Positions 20,101-28,329 of a stretch of 64,000 nt of DNA are shown here, one piece after another. The translations under genes and the position numbers were made by a program. The notes below the pieces were generated by a model, which worked only from the letters and a program-made list of their open reading frames with translations, had not been told where the DNA came from and made no database searches. The stretch's first letter is position 1. Each line of letters opens with the position of its first letter. This DNA comes from Azolla caroliniana (taxonomy: Eukaryota; Polypodiophyta): positions 16,926,001-16,990,000 of the forward strand of contig JBHGNT010000006.1 in assembly GCA_043228905.1 (NCBI GenBank), written 5' to 3'.

Positions 20101-21142
20101 GGTCTTGCCATTAGAACCATTCCAAAAGTGGGGCTTGGACTTTGTCGGGCCCTTCAAACCACCGGCAATGCGGACCGGAAATCGGTATATAATAGTGGCT
20201 ACCGACTACTGCACGAAATGGGTAGAAGCAAAGGCATTACGGGACAACACGGCGGCGTCCACGGCCAAATTTTTATACGAATGCATATGGTGTCGGTACG
20301 GATGCCCGATTGAGCTGATCAGTGACCAGGGAGGACATTTCCTCGGGCAGGTGGTGGAAAGTTTGACATCATTCTATGCGGTAGTACACAAACGAAGCAC
20401 TCCCTACTACCCTCAAGCCAATGGATTAGCGGAATCAACGAACAAAACGCTACAGAACATCCTTAGAAAAATCGTCAATGAGAACCGGACCGACTGGGAC
20501 ACGAAGTTGCAGAGCGTGCTGTGGGCGTACCGAACGGCGTACAAGACCAGCATCCGGACGACCCCGTTCCGACTGGCATTCGGCTTGGAAGCAGTTATGC
20601 CAGTAGAATTTCAAATTCCTAGCTTAAGAATACAGGTTAAGGAGCGGTTAAGCGAGAAGGAATCTGAACGAATCCGGATGGAGATGCTGTTGGAACTGGA
20701 AGAAAATCGAATAGCCAGCCTGCTACAGCTAGAACTAGAGCAAAGGAGGAGGAAAGCCTTTGTAGACCGACACCGGCGCGGTAACGAAAAGGAATTCGAG
20801 GTCGGGAAACCTGTATTACTGTTCCAGACAACGATGGGGAGCATGCCAGGGAAATTGCGATTTCGGTGGACCGGACCATTCTGGATCACAAAGGAGTACA
20901 ATGGGTCTTACCAGCTCGGGACGTTGTCAAGAGAAGTTGTGGGCAAATGGGCAAATGGGTTTCGCCTAAAACCATATAAGGGGCACATGCCAGCTAACCC
21001 CTTCAAGCAAGACCCGGAAATCCCGAATGGCGAGGAACCGACACAGATCCGGAGGACCGAGGAGCCGACACCGACGCGTAACAACGAGGAACCGACAACA
21101 GTGCGCACCGACCCGAACACATCGGGGGGAACCGAACAATGA
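17042..21142 (+). CDS. pol: G2 Pol (protease, RT, RNase H, integrase)
   Basis: 1366 codons, open throughout, in the -1 frame relative to gag with a 142-nt overlap. A third CCHC knuckle (CYYCRKEGHYSNQC) comes first, then protease (IIDGGSGVNVIS near 17,590), RT (catalytic VFLDDFAVYS near 18,835), RNase H (HVFVDASDVAIGS; STTEREAL; HVDHSALL), integrase HHCC finger (HCGIAGGHYAG...CDLCQRLG near 19,930-20,060) and DDE core ([27 protein letters not shown]), ending with a GPF-type region (RWTGPFWITKEYNG). No chromodomain. All key residues are visible, so the enzymes could be functional. The ATG at 17042 is unlikely to be a real start; a -1 shift or gag-pol fusion is more likely. Confidence 0.93.
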   Translation: MPLPQTWEKGESSNTHRVYCYYCRKEGHYSNQCPSKTADKQPAVNMVTAEVQQVTTRSKGKAAEWEAQEAIRKQAAQWIKEANEQAAAEVRDQNMPKNEEIAQPGENPTWQALQDCQIVLPLARLLQLVPRFTADLQAAVSKPTPTPAPTFFSNPEEGPVVVDTSSPAITTIVKGKEIPGTIIDGGSGVNVISRQTCDDLGIQEWEPCPFWLRMADTSSVRPTGLIRDLEVTIGGHVFRISTVVLELNVQGAYPLLLGRPWLRTAHIKQNWQKNMITFRRGKTKVRVATQPRVLTSKEATPLYAESINMLEGLPDEEVDRYLEEHPQIVPLFEVDITTAVEPYITRPDEPDKAAIRELHQAQEALEREMTISQRVKASQLEEVDLGTTEQPRPVKVAKELPKEEKQAMVALLTDFKDVFAWSYEDMRGLDPQLYQHQIQLSTDAKPIAQRRYRMNPNYAAKVKEEIDKLLQVGFIRPVKQATWLSPIVVVPKKNGKIRVCVDYRKLNAATVTDAFPLPFTDGVLDTVAGHEVYSFLDGFSGYNQIRMNPADQEKTSFVTEWGVFVAVVMMFGLKTAPATFQRIIMEIFGDFIPGFMQVFLDDFAVYSRHGEHLDHLRLCLEKCREYRLSLNPAKCVFGVSSGNLLGHVVSREGIAVDPDKVKAILDAPAPNNAKALSRFLGQIRWHSRMIRHLADFATPLHAAVHRVPFQWTETEEKAYQALKVMLSQAPVVQPPDWSKSFHVFVDASDVAIGSVLMQLTEPKWYRPVYYASRKLSKAERNYSTTEREALGMVYSVTKYRHYLLGRKFSFHVDHSALLYLVSKAALTGKLARWTLLLQEFEFDIFHRPGVQHAVADYLSRLESGESGDGVQDEFPDAELFRVTTAPATEATIADEDKWLTEMHQFLSTGVPPENLDRDERKRMAVRSRHFCLVGDTLYHKGADGVWRRAVRSDEKDLILREAHCGIAGGHYAGETTARKIWQSGLWWPTTMRDAVKYSRECDLCQRLGQPTEQARMPHHPVLPLEPFQKWGLDFVGPFKPPAMRTGNRYIIVATDYCTKWVEAKALRDNTAASTAKFLYECIWCRYGCPIELISDQGGHFLGQVVESLTSFYAVVHKRSTPYYPQANGLAESTNKTLQNILRKIVNENRTDWDTKLQSVLWAYRTAYKTSIRTTPFRLAFGLEAVMPVEFQIPSLRIQVKERLSEKESERIRMEMLLELEENRIASLLQLELEQRRRKAFVDRHRRGNEKEFEVGKPVLLFQTTMGSMPGKLRFRWTGPFWITKEYNGSYQLGTLSREVVGKWANGFRLKPYKGHMPANPFKQDPEIPNGEEPTQIRRTEEPTPTRNNEEPTTVRTDPNTSGGTEQ

Positions 21143-21157
21143 TGCGGCACATGCTTT

Positions 21158-21180
21158 AAAAAAAAAAAAAAAAAAAAAAA
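21158..21180 (+). repeat. 23-A homopolymer followed by GG
   Basis: It lies 16 nt after the pol stop codon. It could be a central polypurine tract, or the trace of a captured poly(A) tail, or simple slippage. The sequence alone does not decide. Confidence 0.6.
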
Positions 21181-21436
21181 GGAATGACGTGGTGCTACGG
21201 GTAGAAAATTCAAGACAAGAAGATCAAGAAAATCATGGTAATGATGAAGGAAGTAGTTACAACCGTCACACGGGTGCACGAGCTATTTAAAGCACAGAAC
21301 GTGGGGGGCCGATGTACAGGAATTAAAACGTGCGGCAATCAAGGAGTTATAATGACAGACACGTAGGAGATTCGACACACGCGGCAAAGAAGCGCAAGCA
21401 TGACACGCGGCAGCAAAGGACAGACATGCGATTCAT

Positions 21437-21522
21437 GACAGAGCATGCGCAGGCGCCAAAAATAGGACATGCTATTCAGGACAGAGCATGCGCAGGCGCC
21501 AAAAATAGGACATGCTATTCGA
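21437..21522 (+). repeat. 43-bp tandem repeat upstream of internal TATA box
   Basis: Two copies in a row, each starting gacagagcatgcgcaggcgc and ending gacatgctattc. A worn third copy follows (21521-21570). Period 43. It ends about 60-100 bp before the TATA box, where enhancer-like repeats would be expected. Confidence 0.75.
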
Positions 21523-21626
21523 GGCAGAGGACGTGCAGACGCCAAAATTAAAAAGTGACATGCTAATTATGGCAGAAGATACGCACGCGCGAAAAACAGG
21601 AAAAGGCGGCTCGAGGGAAACGCCAC

Positions 21627-21634
21627 TATATAAA
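21627..21634 (+). promoter_or_regulatory. Internal TATA box for accessory ORF
   Basis: TATATAAAG in a GC-richer context, 136 nt before the ATG at 21770. It would place the transcript start near 21,660 and give a 5' UTR of about 110 nt. No in-frame stop lies between 21512 and 21770, so a longer protein from the genomic RNA is possible but less likely. Confidence 0.6.
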
Positions 21635-21769
21635 GGAAGAACCGGAGAAGGGTTCACTTTTTACGAATTTTCCCACAAGCAAACGCAGGCTCAAGATAGC
21701 AAGATCCGACGCGCAGAACACCTACACCCCGACCTCAGACCACAGGCAGCAGCAGACGAAGAAGAAGCG

Positions 21770-24685
21770 ATGGCACTGTCGGACGGAGCGCGACAATGGC
21801 TGACGGAGAACGGATTAGGAGGGCTGCTGTGGGTCGCTGACGCTCCACCACACAAGGAACCGGAGCAGGCGGCAACAGCGGTGGACTTAGCAGAAGTCAC
21901 CGAAGGAGCGGTACAAGCGCTCACAGGGATTTCGGAGGGAGGACTTCAGACGATAGAGCTACCCTCGAGCCAAATATTCTTCGAGTATTTCGGCGAATAC
22001 TCCCTTAGCAGCAAGGCGTATCGCACACAGGGCAGAGAGAACCTGCTGTTCGGAGAGGTGGCCCGCGCCCTGATGGAGTATGGGTTCGTGAACCCTCGCC
22101 CGCCAGCCATAGCCAAATACCGAGCAGCGATAGTCATCGCGACATTCAAAGGCCTGCAGGTGGACTGGCTCCACTTCATCACCGAAGGACTGAAAGAGGC
22201 GATCAAGCACTTGGTGGAAGGGAAGAAGCCATGGGCCGGAATATCCCAATGGTTAACAGTGTTGGTCCCACCAGTGTCCCCCCTCAAGCACAAGCAAAGA
22301 AGTCGGCAGGAGACTACGCCGAAGCAAACCATGAAGCGTCGACGAATCCTAGAGAAACACACTCCAGGATGGACACAGGAAGAAGAAGCGCCGCGGGAAG
22401 AGGGATCATCCCGACAGCCGCGGAAAGAAGGCTCATCTCGACAACCGCGGGAAGAAGACTCCTCCCGACAGCAACGGGAGGAAGGCTCATCACGGCAGCC
22501 ACAGAAACAACAACAGCAACCGACAACGAAGAAGAAAAAGGCGGAAAAAGGCAAGGAGAAGCTGGCGAAGAAGACCAGCAAGAGGCAAACCGACACCGAA
22601 CCAGTAACGCTCGAACCGGAACCGGTACCAGTAAAGGAACCGATAGTCGCACCGACGGAGGACGCTGAAACAGAGGAAGACTCATCCGAACCGATGTTAA
22701 TACTACCACCCAGGCAAGGAAAGGAGAAACGGGCGACAAGACCGACCCCAACAGCGGACGGAACTCAGCAACGGGCGAAAGAACCGCCTCCAGTAACCGG
22801 AACAGAAGCGACACAGGATGAAGGTCCGTCTGCACCAAAGACGGCGGTACCGGAACCGACGGCGGCGGAATTCGAAGAACAAAGAAAGGAACAAGCGCCG
22901 GAGCAAGAGAAGAGGCCGGAAAAACAGCCGGAAAAACAGCCGGAGCTAGGTACGCCTGCTCACACCGACGAAGGCGGAACAAAGGCACAATGGCTAAGGT
23001 GGTTGTCAGGGCAGTTGTCGGGAGTGGCAGACCAGATGGAGAAAGAGGAGGAGCAAAGGGAACAAGTGACTAGGACAACAAATAAGGATATGGTCATGCT
23101 CCGGGCACAATTACATGAGCTGCAAGAAGAGCTAGCACAGGCAAAAGAAGGCAGCCGACAAGCACAAGATGGCACCGAGCCGGTCGGGACATCAGAAAAG
23201 CAAGCCGAACCAGAAACGGAGAAGGCCTTGCAAACCGGCCCTGAGACCGAGAAGTTAATAGCAACTTTGAAAGAGGAATTACAGGCTCAGGAGGCATTGA
23301 GAGATAACGAAAGGGAACAGCGGAAGTTGGTAGAAGACGACAGACGGCGAATGGAGGAAGGCCTTCGCCGAAGCAAAGCCACCAATGACCGACTACAAGA
23401 AGAAAACGGGAAGCTGCAAAAGGAGAAAGATAGGCTGCGCCGACGAATGGAGCAGGAAATCGAGCGGTTGCGAGAGGAACTCCGACAACAAAAGGACCGG
23501 GATGATCGGTTGCGAGATCAGGCGAACCGACGCCTAAAACAGAAGACGGAGGAATTCGACCGACTATGTAAGGATTATAAACAGGCCACGTCGGACATCA
23601 AGAATCAGGCAGCAACGTTCGACCGACAGATAGAGAAGCTGAAAGAGCAGCTCAAGGAAAACCGCTTGGAATTGTCCAAAGCAAGGGAGGAAGTATCGGC
23701 GGAGAAGACCTTGACGTCGGAACAAAGAAAGGAGATGGAAGTACTTCGGCAGAAAGTAGGGGAGCTGACAAAGAGCAGGAACGAGGAAAAAGTGAAGTCG
23801 ACTTTCGAAATCAACAAATGGCGGAGTACCTGTGACAAGCAAAAAGCCGACTCTGAAGCTCATTCTCAGTTAATGGCCGACATCATCAAACGGATAAGGA
23901 AGGAAAAACAAGCAGCTTCGGAACAGGCTAAAGCAGGGGTTGACCGAATTAAGTTCATCATGTCAAGTTGGAGTACCCGAGCTCAGGCCAGCATAAATGA
24001 AAGCACGGAGAAGCTCTGGAGGGAATGGGCACAACAGGCAGCTGAACTGCAGACACTCCGTGCTGATGCAGAAAATCGGAAGAAAACCGGAGATGGGTTC
24101 TATAAAATGGACGAAGAAAGTATCGTCAACATCCGGGAAGAATTGTCGGAGGATTTCTATGCTCTAGCAGAAGAGCATCTCAAGGAAATCCGAGGGTTAG
24201 TAGAGAGGTTGGATGACGGGCAGCTCGAAACCCAACTAGAATTGGAAGGGTACGAGAAGGACCGACTGCGACAGGAAGCCGAGGGACACACAACGCCGAT
24301 CTCCATCAGTGAGGGCGAGCGACCGGCTGAAGAGGACCCAACCAACAATGCACCCCGACAAGAATTACCCGAGGAAGAACTTCCGGAGCAAGAACGGGTT
24401 GATGCCGGGGATGATGTAGAGTGGAGACAGAGAAGTACCGAATCCGGGGAGGAAAGGACACAACCAGTGGAAACCGGAGAGAGCGATATCGGGAACGGAA
24501 CGGAGGAAGAGCAGGACAGACCCGGACAGGATACAGAAGAAACACCGGTACCACCGGTACAAGCAGAGTCGGAGCAGCAAGATGCGAAAAGGCAGCCAAT
24601 CCAATCGGAAGTCGGAGACGGCACAGACAAGACAACACTTGAAACCTCTGAGCGGAGTTTGCTGGATAATTTGGAGGAAGACTGA
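21770..24685 (+). CDS. G2 accessory protein, coiled-coil, unknown function
   Basis: 971 residues. The start MALSDGARQWLTENG was chosen by alignment with G1. Residues 1-185 form a globular domain conserved in G1 (IFFEYFGEYS, SKAYRT, FGEVARALMEYGF, FITEGL). From about 190 to 480 it is low-complexity, with four SSRQPR-type repeats, a Lys-rich NLS-like cluster near 22,530-22,590 and acidic Pro/Glu stretches. A long coiled coil spans about 480-760. The block AAELQTLRADAENRKKTGDG and GFYKMDEESI is shared with G1, and its C-terminal half with element B. An acidic tail ends the protein. No signal peptide, membrane span or enzyme motif is seen. Accessory ORFs between pol and the 3' LTR are known in OTA-clade elements; the role of this one is unknown. 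Confidence 0.85.
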   Translation: MALSDGARQWLTENGLGGLLWVADAPPHKEPEQAATAVDLAEVTEGAVQALTGISEGGLQTIELPSSQIFFEYFGEYSLSSKAYRTQGRENLLFGEVARALMEYGFVNPRPPAIAKYRAAIVIATFKGLQVDWLHFITEGLKEAIKHLVEGKKPWAGISQWLTVLVPPVSPLKHKQRSRQETTPKQTMKRRRILEKHTPGWTQEEEAPREEGSSRQPRKEGSSRQPREEDSSRQQREEGSSRQPQKQQQQPTTKKKKAEKGKEKLAKKTSKRQTDTEPVTLEPEPVPVKEPIVAPTEDAETEEDSSEPMLILPPRQGKEKRATRPTPTADGTQQRAKEPPPVTGTEATQDEGPSAPKTAVPEPTAAEFEEQRKEQAPEQEKRPEKQPEKQPELGTPAHTDEGGTKAQWLRWLSGQLSGVADQMEKEEEQREQVTRTTNKDMVMLRAQLHELQEELAQAKEGSRQAQDGTEPVGTSEKQAEPETEKALQTGPETEKLIATLKEELQAQEALRDNEREQRKLVEDDRRRMEEGLRRSKATNDRLQEENGKLQKEKDRLRRRMEQEIERLREELRQQKDRDDRLRDQANRRLKQKTEEFDRLCKDYKQATSDIKNQAATFDRQIEKLKEQLKENRLELSKAREEVSAEKTLTSEQRKEMEVLRQKVGELTKSRNEEKVKSTFEINKWRSTCDKQKADSEAHSQLMADIIKRIRKEKQAASEQAKAGVDRIKFIMSSWSTRAQASINESTEKLWREWAQQAAELQTLRADAENRKKTGDGFYKMDEESIVNIREELSEDFYALAEEHLKEIRGLVERLDDGQLETQLELEGYEKDRLRQEAEGHTTPISISEGERPAEEDPTNNAPRQELPEEELPEQERVDAGDDVEWRQRSTESGEERTQPVETGESDIGNGTEEEQDRPGQDTEETPVPPVQAESEQQDAKRQPIQSEVGDGTDKTTLETSERSLLDNLEED

Positions 24686-24717
24686 AGCCGGCTGTGGGTT
24701 CGAAGTGCATTGCACTT

Positions 24718-24735
24718 TCCCACGGGCGTGCCATG
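24718..24735 (+). other. Conserved 3' LTR-junction motif (G2)
   Basis: TCCCACGGGCGTGCCATG directly before the 3' LTR. It matches the same place in B and G1. No polypurine tract adjoins the LTR; the nearest purine-rich stretch (ggaggaagactgaag) is about 45 nt upstream. Confidence 0.65.
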
Positions 24736-25106
24736 TGTTGGCCGGTCAGAGAAGGCAAATGGGAAAGCAAGGTCGGATCGGATAAATATAGAAATAGGAA
24801 TAGAATTATTAGGAGGGACGGATCCGGTAGTTGTAACCGATCCGGATACGAACCGATTCGGTTTCGGTTAACGGTTGCATACCGAGCACCGATTGTAATC
24901 TGGTCGGATGCCTATAAAAGGATCCGATGTTTTGTAATGAAGTAACGAAGAATTAATATAGTTTTGCTTATGCTTCTTAATCTTGTCTTCGTCTGTGCTT
25001 AAGTGGAATTATCATACGCGTGTATTAACATCCTATCCCTACCACCCCTTTGGAGAAGTGTCGGATAGACACCTGTGTTGCGGCTAGTCCAGCCATACAT
25101 ACAACA
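24736..25106 (+). repeat. 3' LTR of G2
   Basis: 371 bp, same ends and length as the 5' LTR, followed by the second GGTTG copy (25107-25111). Confidence 0.96.
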
Positions 25107-26391
25107 GGTTGTTCCGAGGTGCGTTGGAGTTGCGTTGGTCATGTTGAGGAGCGTCCCGTCGGCGGTTGTGATTAGGTCTTCTATTGTTGCGTGTGTTGCG
25201 ATTGCCGTTTCGCCGATCCATGCGTGAGTTCCTTCGGTCATACCAATCATCGCAATCATCATCGTATCGAGCATAATCGTCATGCCGGTCATCGCGATAA
25301 TAATCACGGCGATTATCACGTTGGTAGTCGCCGTTTCGGCGCCATCGATCCGGGGATCGTGGTTGGTCGTTATCTTGGTCTCGGTAGATATATCGCTCGT
25401 CCTGCCGAGAGTATGTATTTCGTGGCTCGATCTGGCGGACCGGTGCCGCCGTTGTGCGGTTCAGCATATTATATTTGCACTGCTCGACCGTGTGAGCTTG
25501 AGACTGACAGATCGGACACTGTGGTCGGTGGGGACATTCGAGGGCCAGGTGCCCTGATCCGGAACACGTAGTGCATTGGAGGGCTTGGCGAAAGCGATTG
25601 TCCTCTTGGGGAAGAGCGTTTTGCAAGGATGTCATCGAGAAGGTCGTGTCGTGCTGGTTCCGATCGAGGGCGAGAACGCGCACTATGACTTGTTCGATAG
25701 TATGGTTGGTGAAATTTGTAAGTGCGAGAGTCATTCGTAGAGGCTCTCGTAAACTGGATAGGAAAGTGTCCGGTATATGTTGTGCCGAGACATCATCGGC
25801 CACTTGTCTGTAGAGATCCTGGAACCGGATCGTGAACTGCGCGACCGTTTCGTGCGGTTCTTGGCATATAGAGAAGAATTGCCAGAGCAGTTCCCGTTTA
25901 GGCACCTTGCGATGAAAAAGTTCAAGGAACTTTATGCGCACGATTTGGAAAGTGGTGGCCTCTCCTATTTCGAGGCGAGAGTACCATCGTGCGGCCGGTC
26001 CATCGAGGGAGAGTGTGAACTCGGCAATCTTCGAGGCATCGATTTCGGCCGGCGTGAGGCGGTGCGTGGAGTGGTTAGCCTGCCACGTGGATATGAAGGC
26101 ACGAACGTGTGACTCTACGTCTGGTTCGTCGGTATATCGTGGGTATGGGTACGACATGATGTCGTACTGTGGTTCTTCTGGTAGCACTAGAAAAGGGTTT
26201 AGTTCTAGTTGATTGACCTCCGGAGGGCTCGACGGGGGTTCTGGTGGTGAATCAACTCGTGATCGAGTGTCCGGTGGCGAGGATTGCACTGGACAAGACC
26301 CCGATTGATCGGGAAAGGATTGGTTAGTGACCGCCGAGTTGGAAGTTCCTTCGACTGGCTCAGGGCGTCGGGCGGGTGGCCGAGACCTCAT
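25107..26391 (-). pseudogene. G1 Gag, N-terminal and capsid part
   Basis: The ATG is at 26391 (MRSRPPARRPEPVEG), about 90 nt after the LTR. A Ser/Pro-rich N-terminus is followed by the gypsy Gag capsid domain (YPRYTDEPDVESHVRAF, GPAARWYSRLE, LFHRKVPKRELL) and two CCHC knuckles (CTTCSGSGHLALEC, CPICQSQAHTVEQC), then an Arg/Asp/Tyr-rich tail. It aligns with G2 Gag throughout. The frame is open here but is interrupted by G2 at 25107, and the rest continues at 15041. The apparent C-terminus LLYVWLD is G2 LTR sequence. Confidence 0.85.
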
Positions 26392-26480
26392 GGTGCGAGA
26401 GGGCGCCGTAACGGCGGCTGGTGGTTACCTTCAACGAAGTTCGTTGTGCACTCACAGCTGTAACCGGGCGTGGCAAATTG

Positions 26481-26937
26481 TGTTACCCGTTCCTTTGGGT
26501 GAACACCTTCGATAGATCTGCATCTATCAGTCTTCAAGGGCGTGGTACGTGAAGGCTCGTAACAGAGGCGTCGAGAGAGATACAGGGCTCAGAGAGAAAA
26601 CACTAGCAAGGTCTTGATAGACGTGGCGGCGTGAAACTCATAGGTATGGATCAAAGCACAGACTCATGCAGCAAAGATAGGCACAAATAAGATATATTAC
26701 TATGGCAGAAAAGATTACAGAACACGGCCTATGGCCGGTGACCTTATGAGCCTATCTAATTACGAATGACTAAGCTAGTGCTTCCGCCTATAGTTTTCTT
26801 CTCTCCCCTCTCTGAGGTACTAGTCCTCGTTTAAATAACTTTTCCCCTAATACACAGCCGAGCCGTCGGTGGCCCGTGATACTCAGACTCGGCGTTTGCT
26901 AATTTCCTAATTTTACATTTCTGTCCCCTGGACAACA
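26481..26937 (-). repeat. 5' LTR of G1
   Basis: 457 bp, matching 3245-3701 with about 10 differences. The following minus sequence (CAATTTGCCACGCCCGG) looks like a damaged form of the G2 primer site with about four bases lost. Confidence 0.93.
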
Positions 26938-28224
26938 ACTTGTAAACTTGTTTAGGGCAAAGTGTGCATAGCCGACCACTCTCATCACTTGTGCCCCAAC
27001 GCCCTGTTTCACATCGCAATGCATGTGAGCTAAGTCGCATGGAAGCAATGGTTCGAATGGCAAATAACGGTATGGGCTCTAACATGTATGGATGTGTACG
27101 ATTTCCCCGTTTCGCAAAGAATATGGTTTTGTAGTTAGGTGCAACATGTGTAGTATAATGTGTGAAGCGTGAGCCTCCACATTTATCCCATGTCATGATA
27201 CATTGGCGTTGCAAAAATGCCTCATTTACAGAAGAATCTAAAGATGCATCATGAAGCAAGTGTCTCGCATCCCATCTACCAAACCATTTTTCTATATCTT
27301 GCATCTAACCGGAACACAAAATTTTGCTTTTATGCGTCTTTTGGATCTTTTTGCTTGCTCCCACACAATTCTAGGAAGTCGATGTGAGGGACTTTTTTGA
27401 ACCTTAAGCATGTATTCAACAACCCTTTCCATGGCCATGATCTCAATGGGAAGCGATCCCGTCTCAAGGAGGAGGGTGTAGGGCGTTTGTTTCTTAACTT
27501 GTAGAAACTTGGTAAGAAAATGCTTTTGGACATTTTCAAACTCTTTCCACATAGATTTAGGGATGCTACCGCCCCATACTTCCACCCCATAGAGAAGAAC
27601 CGGTGTCACCAAAGTGTCGAAAAGATATTTCTTGAGGACCCAACACTTAATATCTCCAAGATTGCATGTGTTCTCAAATGCATAGTATGCTCGCTTACCC
27701 GCCTCTAAGCGACGTGTAGCACATTCATTCCATCTATGATTTGAAGGAACTTCAAGGCCAAGATATTTGAAGGTTTCCATACATTCTAGTGGCTCATTGT
27801 TGTACATAATGCATGGTTTATCTCTTTTTTGGCTCTTCACAAGCATAATCTTTGTTTTAGAGCTATTGACACTTAATTTAGTATGCATGCAAAAAATTTC
27901 CAATGCCTTCATAAGCTTTTGTGCATCTCCTAAAGTATTTGCAAAAAGCACTACATCATTTGCATATAGCAAAAGCATAATCACAACATTCCCAATGGCA
28001 ACTTCTTCAACACATTCTTCCTTTGCAATCTTGGTAACCATTTCTTCCAATTCATCAATGCATAGACCAAATAGTGTTGGTGAGAGTGGGCATCCTTGCT
28101 TAACACCAATAGTGCTTTTGAAAAAATCTGAAAGTTTATCTCTCATGCGCACACAACATATAACCTTCTCATAAATTCGGGAAATTGCAAGCATATATTC
28201 ACTTGGCAACTCAAGTTCTTCCAT
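26938..28224 (-). pseudogene. LINE ORF2: RT C-terminal half and tail
   Basis: The minus strand contains the RT blocks GVKQGCPLSPTLFGL, the catalytic region LLYANDVVLFA (YADD changed to YAND), a FKYLGLEV block and a thumb/connector (TPVLLYGVEVWG). The frame changes near 27,300 and continues to the C-terminal Cys-rich tail (RLCTLCPKQVYK at about 26,940-26,975), where G1 is inserted. The remaining tail is at 3049-3244. The catalytic change and stops show that this copy is dead. Confidence 0.82.
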
Positions 28225-28329
28225 TCACCTCCAAAGATGCTCATGAGGTACCATATCAAAAGCTTTCTTGAAGTCTACAAAGCAACAATATAAACCTTTA
28301 CCTCTAAGGCGACTTTCCTCCATTAATAC

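Larger units (their letters stand above)
21143..21626 (+). other. Spacer between G2 pol and accessory ORF
   Basis: No conserved ORF. It holds a 23-A run (21158-21180), two short ACACGCGGC-like boxes (about 21,372-21,415) and 43-bp tandem repeats, then the TATA box. The layout suggests an upstream regulatory region for the accessory ORF (inference). Confidence 0.5.
15047..25106 (+). mobile_element. G2: near-intact gypsy (OTA-like) retrotransposon with accessory ORF
   Basis: 10,060 bp with 371-bp LTRs that differ at only two sites by eye, and a perfect 5-bp target duplication. Order: LTR, PBS, gag (15444-17183), pol (17042-21142, -1 frame), spacer with a 23-A run and a TATA box, accessory ORF (21770-24685), conserved junction motif, LTR. 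All three long ORFs are open. Integrase motifs and lack of a chromodomain place it near the Athila/Tat clade, like its host G1. It inserted into the gag of G1 in the opposite direction. It is the youngest gypsy copy here by LTR identity and possibly still active. Confidence 0.93.
3245..26937 (-). mobile_element. G1: gypsy (OTA-like) retrotransposon with accessory ORF, host of two nested insertions
   Basis: Both LTRs are 457 bp (3245-3701 and 26481-26937) and differ at about 10 sites by eye. The flanks actcg/acttg form a 5-bp target duplication with one CpG transition. Order on the minus strand: gag (26391-25107), gag tail, protease, RT, RNase H, integrase (15041-7395), accessory ORF (6892-4136), 3' LTR. 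No chromodomain follows the integrase. The integrase motifs (AESTNK, FGLEAVMPVE) are like those of the Athila/Tat (OTA) clade. Many stops and frameshifts show that it is dead. G2 splits gag; element II splits integrase. Confidence 0.85.
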
